5,792 nucleotides of DNA from Candidatus Woesearchaeota archaeon (GTDB lineage: Archaea; Nanobdellota; Nanobdellia; Woesearchaeales; DSVV01). Below the pieces are notes generated by a model. It saw nothing but the letters and a program-made list of their open reading frames with translations. It was not told the DNA's origin and ran no database searches. Shown in pieces: positions 5,717-5,792 of the stretch. The position numbers were made by a program, and so were the translations under genes. The stretch covers positions 1 to 5,792 of the forward strand of contig JACQSP010000116.1 in NCBI GenBank assembly GCA_016205905.1, written 5' to 3'. The stretch's first letter is position 1. Every line of letters starts with the position of its first letter.

Positions 5717-5750
5717 CCTACTTGATTGGACACGTTCATGATGAAATTAG

Positions 5751-5785
5751 TAAGTCGTTAGTCGTAGGTCGTTTGTCGTCAGCTG
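5751..5785 (+). repeat. Degenerate 7-bp tandem repeat with GTCGT core, right end
   Basis: GTCGT recurs at 5754, 5761, 5768 and 5775, exactly 7 bases apart. In the register 5751-5785 there are five heptamers of the form T-N-N-G-N-Y-G, for example TAAGTCG (5751-5757) and TTAGTCG (5758-5764); the fifth (TCAGCTG) is weaker. A T6 run follows at 5786-5791. The array faces the opposite way from the one at 2-36 and shares its T-(A/T)-A-G opening and final G. It probably extends past the window. Confidence 0.65.
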
Positions 5786-5792
5786 TTTTTTA

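Noticed and set aside
5735..5750. ATGATGA (5738-5744) as the C box of a C/D box guide RNA
   Set aside because: No CTGA D box or C'/D' pair is found at suitable spacing, and the following sequence is the heptamer array.

Overview
The window looks archaeal, most likely a DPANN-type lineage such as Woesearchaeota or Pacearchaeota; this is inferred from style, not from a marker gene. The DNA is very AT-rich. Starts are preceded by archaeal Shine-Dalgarno cores (GGTG, GAGG/GGAG). The best promoter candidate is a purine-rich BRE plus TATA box (CGAAAAGTATATAAAT), and I see no convincing bacterial -35/-10 pair. All four solid genes encode lysine- and asparagine-rich exported or membrane-anchored proteins, several dense in N-X-S/T sequons. 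No RNA gene, mobile element or CRISPR array was found.

Layout. Positions 1-290 are non-coding: a degenerate 7-bp repeat at the extreme left, a 9-bp tandem duplication and a T-rich tract that could end transcription of the first gene. Gene 1 (291-1949, minus) encodes a 552-residue protein with a membrane segment at each end and a large ectodomain. A 219-bp divergent region (1950-2168) carries a promoter for each direction, a perfect 10-bp inverted repeat flanking the gene 1 TATA box, and overlapping short palindromes in the gene 2 leader. Then come three plus-strand genes: gene 2 (2169-3233), a Thr/Ala/Ser-rich, cysteine-containing, heavily sequon-bearing surface protein with an N-terminal anchor; gene 3 (3314-4603) and gene 4 (4739-5650), two diverged paralogues with a signal peptide, Ig-like beta domains, one C-terminal membrane helix and a cytoplasmic tail. 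The right end carries a second degenerate 7-bp repeat array, in inverted orientation to the left one.

How they may work together. Genes 2-4 recall the layout of Gram-positive WxL loci: a secreted surface protein next to membrane-anchored proteins carrying two beta-sandwich domains (DUF916/DUF3324, the WxL-interacting proteins). Genes 3 and 4 share an aromatic-GISP motif right after the signal peptide, a second domain with an INN-x-GN motif and an L-x-x-G-x/R-Y element, and a C-terminal anchor. Gene 2 ends in a beta domain with a WGL motif. The resemblance is by architecture and by eye only; homology has not been tested. The working picture is a cell-surface assembly in which gene 2 is the abundant outer component, genes 3 and 4 tether or chaperone it, and gene 1 is a divergently transcribed membrane partner of unknown role.
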